Source: Bryum argenteum (lineage: Eukaryota > Streptophyta > Bryopsida > Bryales > Bryaceae). Taken from it: DNA of 64,000 bases. The number at the start of each line of letters is the position of its first letter. Position 1 is the stretch's first letter. A program made the position numbers and the translations under genes. Under the pieces are notes generated by a model. The model worked only from the letters and a program-made list of their open reading frames with translations. It was not told the origin of the DNA and did not search any database. Shown here piece by piece: positions 32,891-46,080 of this stretch. Where the stretch lies: positions 12,101,601 through 12,165,600 of the forward strand of contig CM073322.1 in NCBI GenBank assembly GCA_037043015.1, read 5' to 3'.

Positions 32891-35369
32891 ATGGGGAGCG
32901 AGGAGCGAGTATTGAGGTATGGTATCATAGGCGTGGGTATGATGGGGCGCGAGCATTTGTACAATTTGGCTGCGCTCCCGGGTGCCATGGTGGTGGCTGT
33001 TGCAGACCCGCATCCCGGCTCACGTGAAGCTGCGCTTGCTGCTACTGCGGGTCTGCAATCCGTCGTCCCTTCACCTCCCCTGCAGGTCTGCCATACCATC
33101 CCTCATGCTCTGCACAGATGATCAGAAAAAGCTGCGATGATGCTTCTTGCAATCATCGATGGACCGTCAAACAAGTTTTGTTGATGAAGCTTCGATGGCT
33201 GAATGCTTGGAATCAAAATGGAGTCGAATCATATAATATACTGGAAGGGTGTTGACCATTCTAAAATGAACAGTAGGTAGCACTCTAGCGTGGCGGCGTA
33301 CTAGGATTATCGGAAGTTACGTAAGGTGACGGGTGAGTTGTTAGTAGCTACGACTTTGTCAATCTTTTTGTTTGAGTGCTACGAGAGTGGAGTTCTGGTG
33401 TAATTTACTATTACTGTCAAGTTGCGCGCTGATCTTTCTCACTGCTGATTGTGTATGGACTTTGCGTGTGTGCAGGTTTTCGTCGACCATAAGTCGTTGT
33501 TGGAGAGTGGCACATGTGACATCGTCGTCATAGCCACGCCCAACATGACTCACGCCCAAATCCTTTTGGATATTCTCGCACATCCTAAAGCCCCTCACGT
33601 TCTAGTGGAAAAGCCGCTTTGTACTACCATCGAGGATTGCTACAAGGTGCCTGCCACTCGCCTAAATTCCAATTCTGTTTTTTGATAACTGCCACCATTT
33701 TGCAGCCTTAATATAGAAACAATCCTTTTTCACAAAATCCGATTCGTAAATTAATTAATAAAGTGATAATAGAGCCATTTTATCAACGATATTGCAGAAT
33801 GAATTGAACCTTAAAACAGAATTTAAGGAGGTTCGATCGAGGTTGGGTGCACTGTTGACGGAGCTGTCGTTGCTAAATATTATCATGCTTTCATGACAGG
33901 TTGTCGAGGCAGCGAAGGGAAGGCCGGATGTGTTGGTACAAGTGGGACTGGAGTACAGATACATTCCTGCGGTGGCAGAGCTACTGGAGCAGGTGAAGCA
34001 AAACAATGCACTTGGGCGTGTGCGGATGGTGGCCATTCGGGAGCACCGCTTCCCCTTCCTCGTGAAGGTGAACAACTGGAACCGATTTAACAAGAACACG
34101 GGCGGCACTCTGGTCGAGAAGTGCTGCCATTTCTTCGATCTCATGACACTCATTGCCAACTCCACCCCTGTTCGAGTCATGGCCTCTGGAACACAGGCCT
34201 TGAACCACTTGGACGAACGCTACGATGGCAAGGTCAGTATCTTCTCTAAATATTCTTTGATGCTTCGTATCCAAACTAGAGCTTTCTAGTACATAGCACA
34301 AGCTTTCTAGTACAGAGCACTTGTTTAGACAAGTGGAGAACTTAGACATAAATGAGATATAGCTGGGTGTGCTGTCCATATCCACAGGAAAGATTGACGG
34401 ATGATATTGCTGTCTTATTGTTACAGATGCCTGACATTCTAGATAACGCTTACGTGATCGTGGAGTACGAGAATGGCTCTCGAGGCATCTTAGACCTTTG
34501 CATGTTTGCGGAAGGCAGCCGCAACGAACAAGAGATTTGCGTTGTCGGGGAATCTGGGAAGGTAATACACTTGAAATCACCGAGCATGTTGTGTCACGGG
34601 GTGTCATTTTTGTTTTTACGAAAGCTTTTACCCATCAACAGATTCTCCTCATTATCCAAAACAGTATAAATCCGGATACATCGACTGAAATGAAGCTCTC
34701 GATAATGATGCAGGCAGAGGCGTTTGTTCCAGACAGCATTGTCCGTGTGGGGTCTCGATTAAGTGGCAGAGAGGGGGTGCAGTCATACGAAGTTCATGAT
34801 AAAAGAGTCAGGTAAGACACCAGAATGATAAACCCTAAATTCACAACAATGAAACGCTAGAATCCACATCTTACCGATCTGATGTTTGCATTCAAAATTC
34901 GCATACCAGATAAAAGCTTGCATTTCAACCAAAGAGTATGAATCCGAAACACCCAGTAGCAGCAAGATATCCTGAATGGCCATATCCGCACTTTCTACAG
35001 TCAATTATGCTCTATCCTATATTTGCAATTGACCACAAAGTCTCAAAATTACATGAATCATATCGGTAGAGAATATGAACAAGTTCTTGAAGTCTGAATT
35101 TGTCATAACAAATGTGGCTATGGCCGATTGTTGATGAACATGTGTTATTTTGGCTGTGAAGGTACGAAGGGCTACATCATGGATCCAGCTTCTTGGAACA
35201 CATGGAGTTCGCAGTGGCAGTGCGATCACATGGCAAAAAACCGCCCGCAGTTGGCTTGGAAGATGGGTTGATGTCAGTGGCAGTTGGCTTGGCTGCTCAG
35301 AAGTCTATCGAGAGTGGAAGCTTCATTCTCCTTCAAGAAATTCTTGGCACAACATCAACGTCGTCGTAA
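32891..35369 (+). CDS. Gfo/Idh/MocA-family NAD(P)-dependent oxidoreductase
   Basis: Six exons, 32891-33085, 33476-33646, 33900-34232, 34427-34561, 34714-34811 and 35162-35369, keep frame through GT-AG introns and encode 379 residues. The N-terminal Rossmann fold shows RYGIIGVGMMGREH (GxGxxG at residues 14-19). DIVVIATPNMTHAQI and the conserved VEKPL (Glu110-Lys111-Pro112, the catalytic Lys region) follow. GGTLVEKCCHFFDLM carries the family's His and Asp (His199, Asp202). The rest is the C-terminal alpha/beta domain, ending GTTSTSS. The family oxidises or reduces sugars, inositols and similar polyols using NAD(P). The substrate of this plant member is unknown, and no targeting peptide is evident, so it is probably cytosolic. 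The frame is open upstream to 32822, but the ATG at 32891 gives the family start. Confidence 0.9.
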
Positions 35370-35699
35370 TCAACACGCTGTATATAATCAGATGATTCTA
35401 TGTATTGGTTATGTGAGAGGTCTTTGAGGTGTAGATACATTTTTTAGATACATTTATTCGAGTGTCAAAGTATTATATACATGTACTTTTAGGTGGGGAA
35501 CTCAGTGGTTTGTTTTCAACAATGGTGTATTACCAATTGTGAAATGATCATACTCTAGTAAGGTACCCATCGAGACGACGAGGAAGCTCTTCATATGGTA
35601 CTATAAAAAAAGTATCCAGTGTCTACCATTTCCTCAAACAATATTATGTTTATTATTTCATACATTCCCGTTTTTTACATAATCCAAAAAACATAAAAG
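35370..35699. other. 3' flank of the oxidoreductase gene
   Basis: Probably 3' UTR and spacer. No feature was recognised. Confidence 0.35.
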
Positions 35700-35832
35700 A
35701 AGGTACGAAGGCTTGTATGTTGGTAGGTTGGTGGGTTTGTATGTTGGCAAGTTGGTAGGTTTGTATATTGGTCTGTTGGTGGGTAGGTAGGTTTGTATAT
35801 TGGTAAGTTGGTACGTTGGTGGGTAGGAAGGA
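35700..35832 (+). repeat. TTGGTAGG-type degenerate tandem repeat
   Basis: Repeats of GTTGGTAGGTTTGTATATTG-like units fill this stretch. They create a pseudo-repetitive minus-strand reading (YQHTNPPTY) that is an artefact. Confidence 0.7.
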
Positions 35833-37495
35833 TTGCCGTACAATATTTTATTATATAAGTAGATTGCACTGGCCATGAACATGATGATAGAGCTCATGAA
35901 CAAGAGATGAGAAAGCTTGGATAAGTGCTCATACATTGAGAGATAAGAAGGTTTGACCAAAGTTCTCAGAGGAGACTTTCGAGACTTTCAAAGCCCCGAT
36001 ACATTGTCTCATTGATACATTTAATTTTCAATGCTGATCATTACTATTAGGAGCAAATTCTGAGTGCTTTGCAATCAATATAATGAAATGAGAGTACAAT
36101 ACAAAGTAAGTGGATATTTCAACATATATACCATAACCTTGTGGTTAATTTAAACCAAAGTTGAGTATTTTGAAGGGAAATATAACAAAAAGGATGTTAT
36201 AAGTGTTTATACCTCTTGCAAAATATGACAAGCTTCTCACTCATGTGTGACACAAAGTCATGGTACAAGTACCTCACCTCTTGATACAAAATGCCACAAA
36301 CTTTTGTATATGTGAAAGAGAAACATGACACAAAGCCAGTTTATAATTGGTTTATAGTGACAAGGAATTGTCAATATCTTTGTAGAAAACTATTTTCATA
36401 GAACTTATCCAAAGTAGACAACAAGGTAGGGTGGTCTCAACTTTCTAACCTTGCACTCATGTAAAAATACACCCTGGAATACTAGCTCTCAATTTATTTA
36501 TTATATTATATTTTATTTTTAAAATTTAAATTTTTTTTTCCTATTTTTTAAAATTGTTGATGTTTAATGAATGAGAATAATACATCTTGTCCTTATCAAC
36601 ACTTGCCCAACGAATCTACACCTTTTTATGTTTTATTTATTTATTTGGATGGGTAGTACAAGATGTAGGGAGTTGGAAGGGGATACCCAACCATACTCAT
36701 TTAAAATATCCAAGCAGAGGTGGACAGCATATCCGTTCAAGTGTTAGGTCATCTCTTCTATAAAAGACTATGGTTGATAACGAGTGTGATAAATGTTGTG
36801 AATGGAGATGGATAAGGGTAGTAGTTTGTAGCCACGCACTCCTAATGCTATTCACAAACACTTCCCATACCTTAAGCTCTCAGAAGTGAGGAGTCCTATG
36901 ATCAGCTGAGAAACACACTACAATTCTCCAACCATATAAACCACAATACATAAACCTCTAAAGACTATCCAGAGTTTAGAGGCATCTTTTCACTCTAAGA
37001 GGAAGTGGGGAGCCAAACAATGAAATTCACTTTCATCGTAAAAAAAAATATATAAATAAAAATTACCCTGGAAGGTGGCCGCAGGTCAGCATTGGATGAA
37101 AAATAGCGCGATAGATGGATGAAGAATGACAAGGATGAAGAAAACAGGCGCCAAGTGCAAGTGTCCCTTCTTGCCAAGGCTTGCCAAGTGGCACATGTCG
37201 ACCTCAAAAAATCTTCGGTGGCGGGTTGCCAAGAATCAACATCGTCTATGGCCATGGCCATATCAACCCATGCCCATCCATGCCCATCCATGCCCATCCC
37301 ATCATCCATGACCGTTCTCGTACTAAAAGACAATCTTCGCCGCCATCGCCACTCCTTGATCGATCGATCCATTGCATTTCGGCTTTTTATCCATCAATCT
37401 AACTTTAGATCGACTATTTTCTTGCTGAGAGTTCCGTTTCTGTGGATTTTCGAGTTTTGAATTTGGAGCGGCTTACGGAAGATTACGCGCTCTGC
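35833..37495. other. Intergenic, no gene seen
   Basis: AT-rich, with low-complexity sequence at 36498-36560. An 11-bp direct repeat (CCATGCCCATC, three copies) lies at about 37268-37301. Frames at 37119-37460 have no motif. The right part may be promoter of the CBS gene. Confidence 0.4.
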
Positions 37496-37960
37496 ACTTT
37501 GTTTTTGTACATAGGTATCGATCACCAGGATCACATCGTAATGTTGGACTTTGTCTTTTTCTTGTAAGGAAGACTTTTGTTTTTGTGGAAGACTTTGTTG
37601 AAGAGTTTCTCTGTTTTTTGTGTTATTACATCAAGGTAGAGCGTGTTTTTGTTGCCTCTTAAGTGACATGTTAGTGTAGGATTGCGTTTTACCAGTCTTA
37701 CTTTGTGAAGTTCGATCGTTCATTTCCTTTCTGAGCGTTTTGTTCTTAATCTTGACGCTCACGGAACAGTCATAATTGTGCATAGGTATTACCAGGGATC
37801 ATGTGGTGATGTGTTGATATTTGTGCGTGTCCTTGACTTGGAGGAAGAGTTTGTTTCTTTGCGCTTTTTTTCTTTGTTTTTGTTAAGGTAGAGAGTGTTC
37901 AAACACTAGAGTAACATGTAGAAGTTTGCTTACGTTGAAGGAAGCTGCTTGAGGATGGAG
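37496..37960 (+). repeat. Degenerate ~280-bp duplication upstream of the CBS gene
   Basis: Two blocks begin CATAGGTATCGATCACCAGG (37511) and CATAGGTATTACCAGGGATC (37782). Both continue through TTGACTT/GGACTTTG, GGAAGA, TTTTTGT and AAGGTAGAG.GTGTT to TAACATGT/GACATGT. This is probably leader or promoter sequence. Confidence 0.6.
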
Positions 37961-38381
37961 TTTTATGACAGTGAACAGTGTCATTTGCGTCTAGTGGTGG
38001 TCATGGCCATTTAACCGGGTCATCGGATTGAAAGTGAGAGTTACAAGGAGTGTATGAGTTGCTGTATGTAGCAGGTTCATATAGAACGGTTTGCTTATCC
38101 TTTGATGTTGTCTGTTCTTGTTGTAGTTACTGACTGGCGATGGTCGTGCGTTGAAGACGAAGACGTTTGTCTGCGTTTGCTTTCTACAGAGGTACGAGGA
38201 TTTTGAAGAAACGTAATGGTGATGTTCTGCAGGACACGATCTGTACACTTGGTTGTTTTTAGGGTTAGTGGATGGAATGTGGTTGGTTTTAGAGTACGAA
38301 CGTTCTGTATGATGTAGCTACTGACTGAGAACTCAACCAGGTGGCTATACTGAAGAGGAAGAAGGTGGAGGGCGGGTAAGA
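37961..38381 (+). other. 5' leader region of the CBS gene
   Basis: No coding signal. Probably UTR with possible leader introns (AACCAG|GTGGC near 38336-38346). Sites are unproven. Confidence 0.3.
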
Positions 38382-40258
38382 ATGGCTCAAGTGGGAGAGA
38401 AAGTAGGGGTCCTTTTCAACACAGCTGTGCAGCAGATTGTTGAGCACAAGCCTCGCCTGGTGGAAGTTCCCTACACTGCCACAGTAAATGATGCACTGAA
38501 TACTCTGCTTGCGAAGAATATTCTCGCGGTGCCCGTTGCAGCCCCGCCAGGGCAGTGGATTGGAGCAGGGGGCAGTATGATTTTGGAGTCTGATAGAAGT
38601 ACTGGAGCTGTCAGGAAGCAGTACATTGGGATGGTCAGTGTGCTTGATATTCTCATGCACATTGCCGAGGGTGAGAAGGTAGAAGATGTTGATAAGCGGT
38701 TGAGAGATCCTGTTAGCTCAATCATCGGCCACTCCATGGAAGGCCTCAGTTTGTGGAGTATCAGCCCCCAGACATCGTAAGCTTCTCCACACAGATTATT
38801 TATCACTCGGAAGCTCACGTGTCAACAGGTTACCTACGAGAAAGTGAATGAGACTATGCTCATGCTGCAGAATATCATAGTGTGACTTCCTATTGTATCG
38901 CAAGAATTTCATTCCCCAACATGTATTGTCCATACGTTTGCATTTATTAGTTCAAATTTATGATCTGCTTTTTCATTCACTTTTCGCTTCACTTCTTGTC
39001 AGTTCTTTGGATATGAAGATATTGTGAGGCCTCCCTCTGAATTTCGACTTTGCAGTTAAGACTTTTTTGCTTCGTCACAAGAAAAAAGCAATTGCTAGAC
39101 TTAATTCGGTCCTTAGATCGACTGATGTGGGGGAACATGATGGTATGTGCAGGGTGTTGGATGCCATGGAGCCGATGAGCAAAGGAATACATAGAGCGTT
39201 GATACCGATCGAGAGCAAGATGGAGCACACGATGGGAGTTGAACTCATGGAGGCCTCACCAGGCTACCACATCTTCACACAAACCGACATGGTGCAGTTT
39301 CTGTACATGCAATCGAAGGAATTAGACTTCATGGCTAGCAAGAGTGTGCTCGAGTTGGGCGCGGTGCAACCCGATGTGTACGCTGCTCCTGATTGCCTGA
39401 GGGTGATGGATGTTGTGAAGTGTATACGAAATACCTCGTTACAAGCCGTGGCAATCGTGGAGACAACAAGTGAATTGGATAACAACGCCACATTGGTCAT
39501 GGTGTGTACAATACCTTCATGCTCGCTTCTGCATCTGCGACACAAAACTTCTTTTAACACATCTTGCAAACATCCGCCATACTTCCACAAGTTTGTCTTG
39601 TGAACACTATCTAATCAGTGTACTTTCTCAGAAGTCTTGCTTCATCCAAGTTTGTATTGTATCCAAAAATGCTATAATTCATCACTCCTTGTGAATAGTT
39701 TCACCACTTACCTGCGTAAAGCTTCTTTTCTCTCAAAAATGTTCATTTCTGATAAGAGCCTCGTCGCGTTGTGTAAGGATGACATTCAAGTGCATCATCA
39801 TGTCTTGACTGCTAATAGAGATCGAATTACTTAAAACATGCAATGCAATTAGCGTTTGGTTTTACAATCTCTGGCTTCAACGGTGGATGGTGCAGGGCAA
39901 TGGAAGAAAACTAGTGGGCACGTTTTCTGCGAGCGATCTACTGGGGTGCACATCAGAGATGCTTCGGGCGTGGGCAATGCTGCCGATCCTGAGTTTTTTC
40001 AGCAAGGCAGGCGTGGCGCAGAGGTTTGGGATGGGAGCAGCCGTCAACGCAGGCTCTCTTGAGTGCAGGCAGTACCTGAAACCTTCTGTAACGTGTCAAT
40101 TGGAAACTTCTTTGGCGGAAGTGATGTCGAAAGCGCTTGCGAATCATGTGCATCGAGTGTGGGTGGTAGATAATGAAGGGAAACTCAATGGTGTTGTCTC
40201 CTTCTCTGACATGATCAGATTAGTGCACGACTACTTCTCGAAACGCGACCTCTCGTAA
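38382..40258 (+). CDS. PV42: SNF4-like CBS-domain protein (PV42-like SnRK1 gamma-type subunit)
   Basis: Three exons, 38382-38776, 39153-39501 and 39896-40258, join in frame for 368 residues. The protein opens with RLVEVPYTATVNDALNTLLA and VPVAAPPGQWIGAGGSMILE, a CBS motif with the PV42-type insertion. QYIGMVSVLDILMHIA, a middle CBS region (GVELMEASPGYHIFTQTDMV) and KLVGTFSASDLLG follow. The last CBS motif is HRVWVVDNEGKLNGVVSFSD, then MIRLVHDYFSKRDLS. Four CBS repeats in two Bateman modules bind adenine nucleotides in SNF4/AMPK-gamma proteins. PV42-type members are proposed regulatory subunits of plant SnRK1 kinase. The name rests on remembered motif similarity. The long 5' region is internally duplicated. 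Confidence 0.85.
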
Positions 40259-40528
40259 ACTCCAATCATACCGAACGCCCATGTGCAGGATCATTTGTTG
40301 AAGATTCTTCGGTTCAACTCGATCGACTTGTTTCCATTGAAGGTAGAGGTCAATCAAAATTTGCAGGAGGTTTCACACCTCTTGAGGTTCTGGTATTCAA
40401 GAGTGAGCATCTTGTGCCTGCAGCCATAGCAGTAGTTTTTGAAATTACTGCATGGATGCTAGTGCACTTTCACTGTGAGATTTTTTTTATGTGAATATGA
40501 TGGGTGAGAAAGTTATTGGGAATGTTGT
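40259..40528. other. 3' flank of the CBS gene
   Basis: Probably 3' UTR. No other feature. Confidence 0.35.
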
Positions 40529-40897
40529 TTAACCCTTAAACGTCAGGCTATACGGATTTGGGCAGTCCAGTATTGGATCACAGCATCTTTTGGACTCGGG
40601 CATTATGAATAATGCACTTTTTGAACTTGGGCATCATGAATGATCCAATCAATGATGAGCTTGCAACCTCCTACAAGTATTGTACAACCCCAACCTACCT
40701 ATCACAATCTTTTCAAAGCACAAAATCACTCATACAAATTGTGATTTGAATTCTAAAATTTCACTTTTTGAATGCATCAGAAGAAGGTGACCAGTTTGAC
40801 ATCAAAATATAAGTGAAAAGTTGAGTACATTGAGAGCTACATGGAAGATTCTGTTGGAAAAGGACCCCTCGGGTCACCTTAGACATTTAAGGGTTAA
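40529..40897 (-). mobile_element. MITE family A, copy 2 (361 bp)
   Basis: The element is 40533-40893, with CCCTTAAACGTC on the left, GACATTTAAGGG on the right and TTAA on both flanks. It is inverted relative to copies 1 and 3. It has no coding capacity. Confidence 0.88.
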
Positions 40898-42389
40898 TTG
40901 ATGAGGTTTTGTTGACAAAAGAGAAAACCGGCCCTAGTCTGAAACATAGTTGATTTTACTCGACGACACTACTTAATATCGTAGCAGCTGATTTCGATAA
41001 GCTCACACATACTTGGAGAGTAATCACCTAGTACGGATAGGGAAGTGAATGCATATTAACCTTTCAATGCTCCAGATGTCGAATGTGATCCTTTCTGATC
41101 CTTTTGGACGAGGCCAAAACTTGTGAAGAGCCATATCATTTTCATGTGATATCCAATGTCTAATTTAGACAGAATTTGGTAAGGTTGGATTACTCCACTT
41201 TCATATGATACTTTATCTAGGACCATCTTTCTAGTTGAAGATTTTTAAAAATTCTTGTGGTTTGTTGATAGCATTTCAAAATTTTCAAAATTGCGTGGGA
41301 CAAACATTGCCTAGTTAGCAAGTGCCAAAATGACTTTAGTAGTAATCAATTGATTGCTTGGATAAAATAGCCAAGCCTGCGGGTAGTATAGGCACTTGTC
41401 ATCATGATCGAAAGTACCGAAGAGAAAACAAAGGAGATAACATGAGCCTAGTCATCAACCTCGACAAGGGCAAATACAAGCAATACTTCGGCCAGTCAAG
41501 TGCTCAATTGACCAAGGAACCACTCTGGTACCAAGGAATCAGGGCTTGCAGATTATTGGCCAAATTTTTAAAAGACAGAAAAAATGGATTTATCCATCTT
41601 GTGGGGCTGGAATCATCCCATCCTACAAAAGGTATTTGCATTGGAATCAAGGAAGATATTTTCCGTATTCTACTCTGTATGGTATGTGCATACTATGGTA
41701 TAACTGGAATCTCCATGTGTTATTACTTGAACTTGTGCATTGTGGTTGTTTGAAGAAGTGACATGAAAAAGTTCAAATTGGTTTGATGATAGAGTTAAGT
41801 ATTAGTTGTGGAAGAAGAGGCTAGGTTGGAATAAGGGCTAGTTTACACTACGGTGGAAAAGTCTAGGATTCAAGAAAAAAAGGGACAATTCTTTGTTGAG
41901 ATTGGTCAAAAATGCCATTCTTGACTATTGGGTGTTTACACTTGGTGAAGAATGTTAAGGTGGTGAACTTTGTCGTGGATGAAAAAATGACATGGTCGTT
42001 GGATGGAGATTCTTTTTGCACAATGACTTCTCCAGAAAAGTGATTTCTTGTCTGGCCTCGTGAGGCTGGACAAAGTGTCACTAATCCGGACAAGCCATTG
42101 TCAATAAAAAAGTAATGGACCATTGATTTCAGTCCTACTTTTCTGAAACGTAAGGCGTTGGCAAGCATCTCTCTCTCCCTGTATTGTAGTAGCTCCTTAG
42201 CAAATTTTTTGTGTAAATTCTTTTCACAATTTTCTTTGCATTGACTAGTTACTCACAATTTCAGTACGTTAGTAGTCAAGAGGAGGATATCCTCATTGGT
42301 ACAGAGAGTTATTTTAAGCCTTCAAGGCAATCTCCACCAAGTGCTTCTAGATCTTATGTCCAACACCCTCCTCTTCACTTGCAAAGAAT
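40898..42389. other. Intergenic, no gene confirmed
   Basis: Positions 41085-41215 are a reverse copy of family D. The 131-codon frame at 41358-41753 shows no domain I recognise. The rest may be the outer part of the Harbinger relic. Confidence 0.35.
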
Positions 42390-44345
42390 TTGACGGAAGT
42401 ATTTGAAGAAAGAAGAGAAATAGAAGAAGATAATGATGTTGAAATTGTTGAACAGCCGATTGAAACCACAATGAAGAAAAGAGGTTGAATAGTAAAGAAG
42501 AAAACTCTTGCCATGAAGAAAGTCACTAAGGTAAAGGTAGAAGGTGAAAAAGGTGAAGAAGAAAGAGAGAAGAAGAAAAATTGGCTGGACAACGAAGTAG
42601 AACAATTGATTTCTATGCGAGAGAAGATGCTTACAGAATTTGAGAAAAACGCAAAGAAAACAAGGAACATTATTGTTGCTAAATTATTTTGCAATTTTTT
42701 TTTGTAAGAACTTAGGGATTTCAGCAAAAGGCAAATGTCTTTTGATGCCTTCTCCTTCACTTGTAGTCCAGTAAAGGCCAGAGTATTGGCCCCCCCTTTT
42801 CCCCCACCTGTAGCTTGAAATTGGCTTTGGAGGAATTTTGGCAAAAAACCACCAATAAGTATCAAACCAATGACCTTATGGTCACCGTAGCAAGCCACTT
42901 GGGTTAGTCATCAACCCCAACCTTCTCCTTGCATGACAAAGCTCTTACGTATGTATTTATACACTTCCTATTCTAACTCCACATGCTCTAATAAATTTTT
43001 CAAAGCCCTTCTGAAGGCTTTTAGCTTGTTTATTCAACATTTTATCATCTTCTAGTGAACATGAGTATGCAAGGTATTAATGACAATGTTGATTTTGAAT
43101 AGGTGTTGATACATGGGTTTGACTTTAAGCACGAATGATAGTAGCAATTTCTGGTTTTTCAAGGACAGCCAAGGCATGCCAAAGAATTTTGAGACAGTTT
43201 TTAAGCAATATAAGGAAGACAAATTTGCTAACTAAATTTTAGGGAATGACTGCCATGAATGTAAGTTTTATAATTCAATTGATCATTGGTGACATCAAGT
43301 CGGTTATCTTATGAAACGCGTGAATGCTACTACAATGTACAACCCTAGTGGGGGAGGACAAAAAAATCCAGCAAATGGTATTGAAGATGAGATTCAACCG
43401 GTTAGTACCATTCACTCCGAACCATTATATCCCTCAAAGAAGAACAAGTTTCAAGACCATCCTTTACAATACTCTGATAAAATGGTTGATAGTGTAGTAG
43501 CAATGTTAGAACACTATCCTAGAACTAATTAGTTGCTTTAAAAGGTGGACCAGCAGATCGATCGCCTTATTGAAAAACTCTAAATATACTCAAATTCCAT
43601 GCTATCATCTTTTGGAAATACCACTTTACTTTTTCTCTTCAACTGCTCTTTGTAGTAAACATCCGCTAGCGTCAAATGAAATTCAAGTTGCTTCTTTCAA
43701 CATATTTTTTGTCCTCTCATCTATATTTTTTCTTCTTTCAGTAATGTTAAACTTAAAAGCCATGTGCATGTCACTTGTGTCAATGTCATTGTATTCAATT
43801 TTGTATTACTTCTCTTTGTATGTTTCTGATCTCACTTGTGCCGGATTCTAACACATGGAATAGATTTATATCTCTAAAATCATCAAAACTTTGTAGAGAT
43901 GCTTTGTTCAACACCTCTTCGGCACTTTTTGCCCAATTCATGTCAAATTCATCTCGATGAATTATGCATAAGTTGTGAAGGCAAAGTCAAGGTGCTACCA
44001 TACCCGAAATGCTACGTAGTGGCATGTCAATTTTCTTCAAAAGAATCCTCCACCTTCCCTTTAAGATTCCAAATGCACGTTCTACCGCCATTCATGTACT
44101 AGATTGAATGAAATTCGAGTATTGTTTCTTCTTTGAAAGACCAGCCTTTTCTCCTTTGAATAGTGAATAGAATCAAGGGCGCATAGGATATGCAGCATCT
44201 CTAATAAGCATGCATGGTAGAACATTTTCACTTATGGTTTTCTTTCCAAATTCTGATTTCTGAAATACAACTCAATCATATATACTACCGGCCCACCCAA
44301 AATCACGATTCCAAAATTTGCATTGAGAATTCACTATACCTTGAA
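42390..44345. mobile_element. Decayed PIF/Harbinger transposon, two convergent genes
   Basis: On +, 42390-42700 encodes a Myb/SANT-like segment with KKKNWLDNEVEQLISMREKM. A further part at 43240-43530 (HECKFYNSIDHWW) has internal stops. On -, 44345 to 43880 encodes a Harbinger-type DDE transposase with WNRDFGWAGSIYD, LIRDAAYPMRP, MAVERAFGILKGRWRILLKK and LHNLCIIHRDEFD. These give the first D, second D and final E of the catalytic triad. Several stops interrupt it, for example after YPMRP and before MAVERAFG. Tail-to-tail placement of a Myb-like DNA-binding gene and a transposase is typical of the superfamily. Terminal repeats were not located, so the ends are approximate. Confidence 0.75.
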
Positions 44346-46080
44346 GTAAAATCGAATAAATTCCCTTCCCACAAACATTTTTGTTGATGTATTTTGATAC
44401 AATGTAAACATAGAAGATTATAGTTTTTAATCACATAAAATCTTTACCAATAGGTGAAATTCTCTTTACCGGTGGACTTTCCCGGTGGACATCACCACTA
44501 AACTTCTCCTCTAGGTGTTTAGACTACAACCGGTCAAGACTCCTTAAGAAATTTTTATTGCCTTTAGTTCTTCTCCGGCACATCCACCATTTGCCTCATA
44601 TAACCATGTCTTGGCCAAGCATTCTTGACTAACCAAAGGCCTTCTCCACCGTAGTGTAACCGGCCCTTAGCATAGTGTTCACTTCGAGAGGGTTAGGGGC
44701 CGCCCAAGTCGAGAGGTCATTGTCCAAACTCCTCTTATTCTTGGATGAAAGGTGTAGAGAGAAGTCTATATAAAATTATTATTAGTCACCCTTGAGTATC
44801 GAAAAAAAGTTTGGCCTCTCAATCAGAGTTTGGGTTTCCATTTTCATCGTACCCACAACTCATGTTTGGGAGGCCAAACTCTTAGTGCCAAAAGTGTCAG
44901 AAAGTGCTACCATGTAAGCACTTTGGACACCTTTGACCTTTAGGCTTTAGTATGAAGGCTGAGAGGCCTAACTTTTGCCCTCCACTAATCAAACGTTTAG
45001 ATTTCCTTGGCCTCACGTGACTAATGAGTATAGTGTGAAGTGCCCCTTGGTAGAATTATTGTTGGTGTGATGAACTTTAGGCATACATCTAAGAATAGGT
45101 GGAACAAACACCCTATTCATATCAGCCTCAAATAGGTTGGAGTTGTTCTTCTTGTCAAAGAAGTGCAACAAGAGAGTTGAGTTCGGTCGTACTATCTCCC
45201 TTAAGGAACTAATATGCATTATCCATTACATGTCCATGTTCTTGAAGATTGTAGAATTAAGAGATTCTTAACTTCCGACTAGACCTAAGATTCTTAAGTT
45301 AGTTCACTTTTTTTTTTTTTACTAGATTTTGAAAAGTAAATGCATTGATTAATACCATCAGGTTTGACCACCTCGATTGGGAGGTTGATCTTCACCGACT
45401 CAAAGGGAAGATTTTCATACTTTGAGTCCCAAAATAAATGCCATTTTTCTATAGGCTCAACAACTAATAAGTCATACAGATTGGTGTAAGGTGCATGATG
45501 AATGTATTACTAATATTTCAATTCTCACCCATCAATTGTTGATGATATTTTAGACCAAGTATCTTGAATTACAATGTTTAGGGGAATGTTGGGCAACTCA
45601 AAACAACACTTTGGAGGTGAACGGGCACAAAGTTGGATTGGCAAGCTCATTAGATGGTAACCAAGGTAATGAACTTTGGAAGTTGTGCAAAGTATGCAGG
45701 AGATTAATAAATTGGAAGTATTAATTTTGGATTTATTTTCATTTAGCTCTAGATTTTGGAGTTGGAACCTATGGGAGTACTTGGAATTGTTCACTCTAAA
45801 ATGTACACCATGCGGACTTGAAATCTGTAGTTGGAAGTTATAAAGTGTTTTTTGCTCGGATGATCCATGTGAGAGCGTGAAAACGCCCTATTTGTTTATT
45901 GTCGTTGATTGTTGCTTTTGAGAGTGAATTGTTAACAAGCAACGCAACCTTGAAGTAAATTGGCGAAATTAAGATAATTAAGTTGTGAATGTCATATGCA
46001 TGTTAGAGGATTGTTCTCGTAAGGCCTTCGGTAGATTATATCATATCAATTTTGAGCTTAGTTTAGATTAGAAGTGATTG
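44346..46080. other. Intergenic repeat-rich sequence
   Basis: SINE-tail-like fragments lie at about 44660-44720 (AGTGTTCACTTCGAGAGGGT) and 45050-45170 (GGTGGAACAAACACCCTATT). The rest is unassigned. Confidence 0.4.

Noticed and set aside
41358-41753. 131-codon frame considered as a gene or transposon part
   Set aside because: No family recognised. It is near a Harbinger relic but without matching motifs, so no function is claimed.
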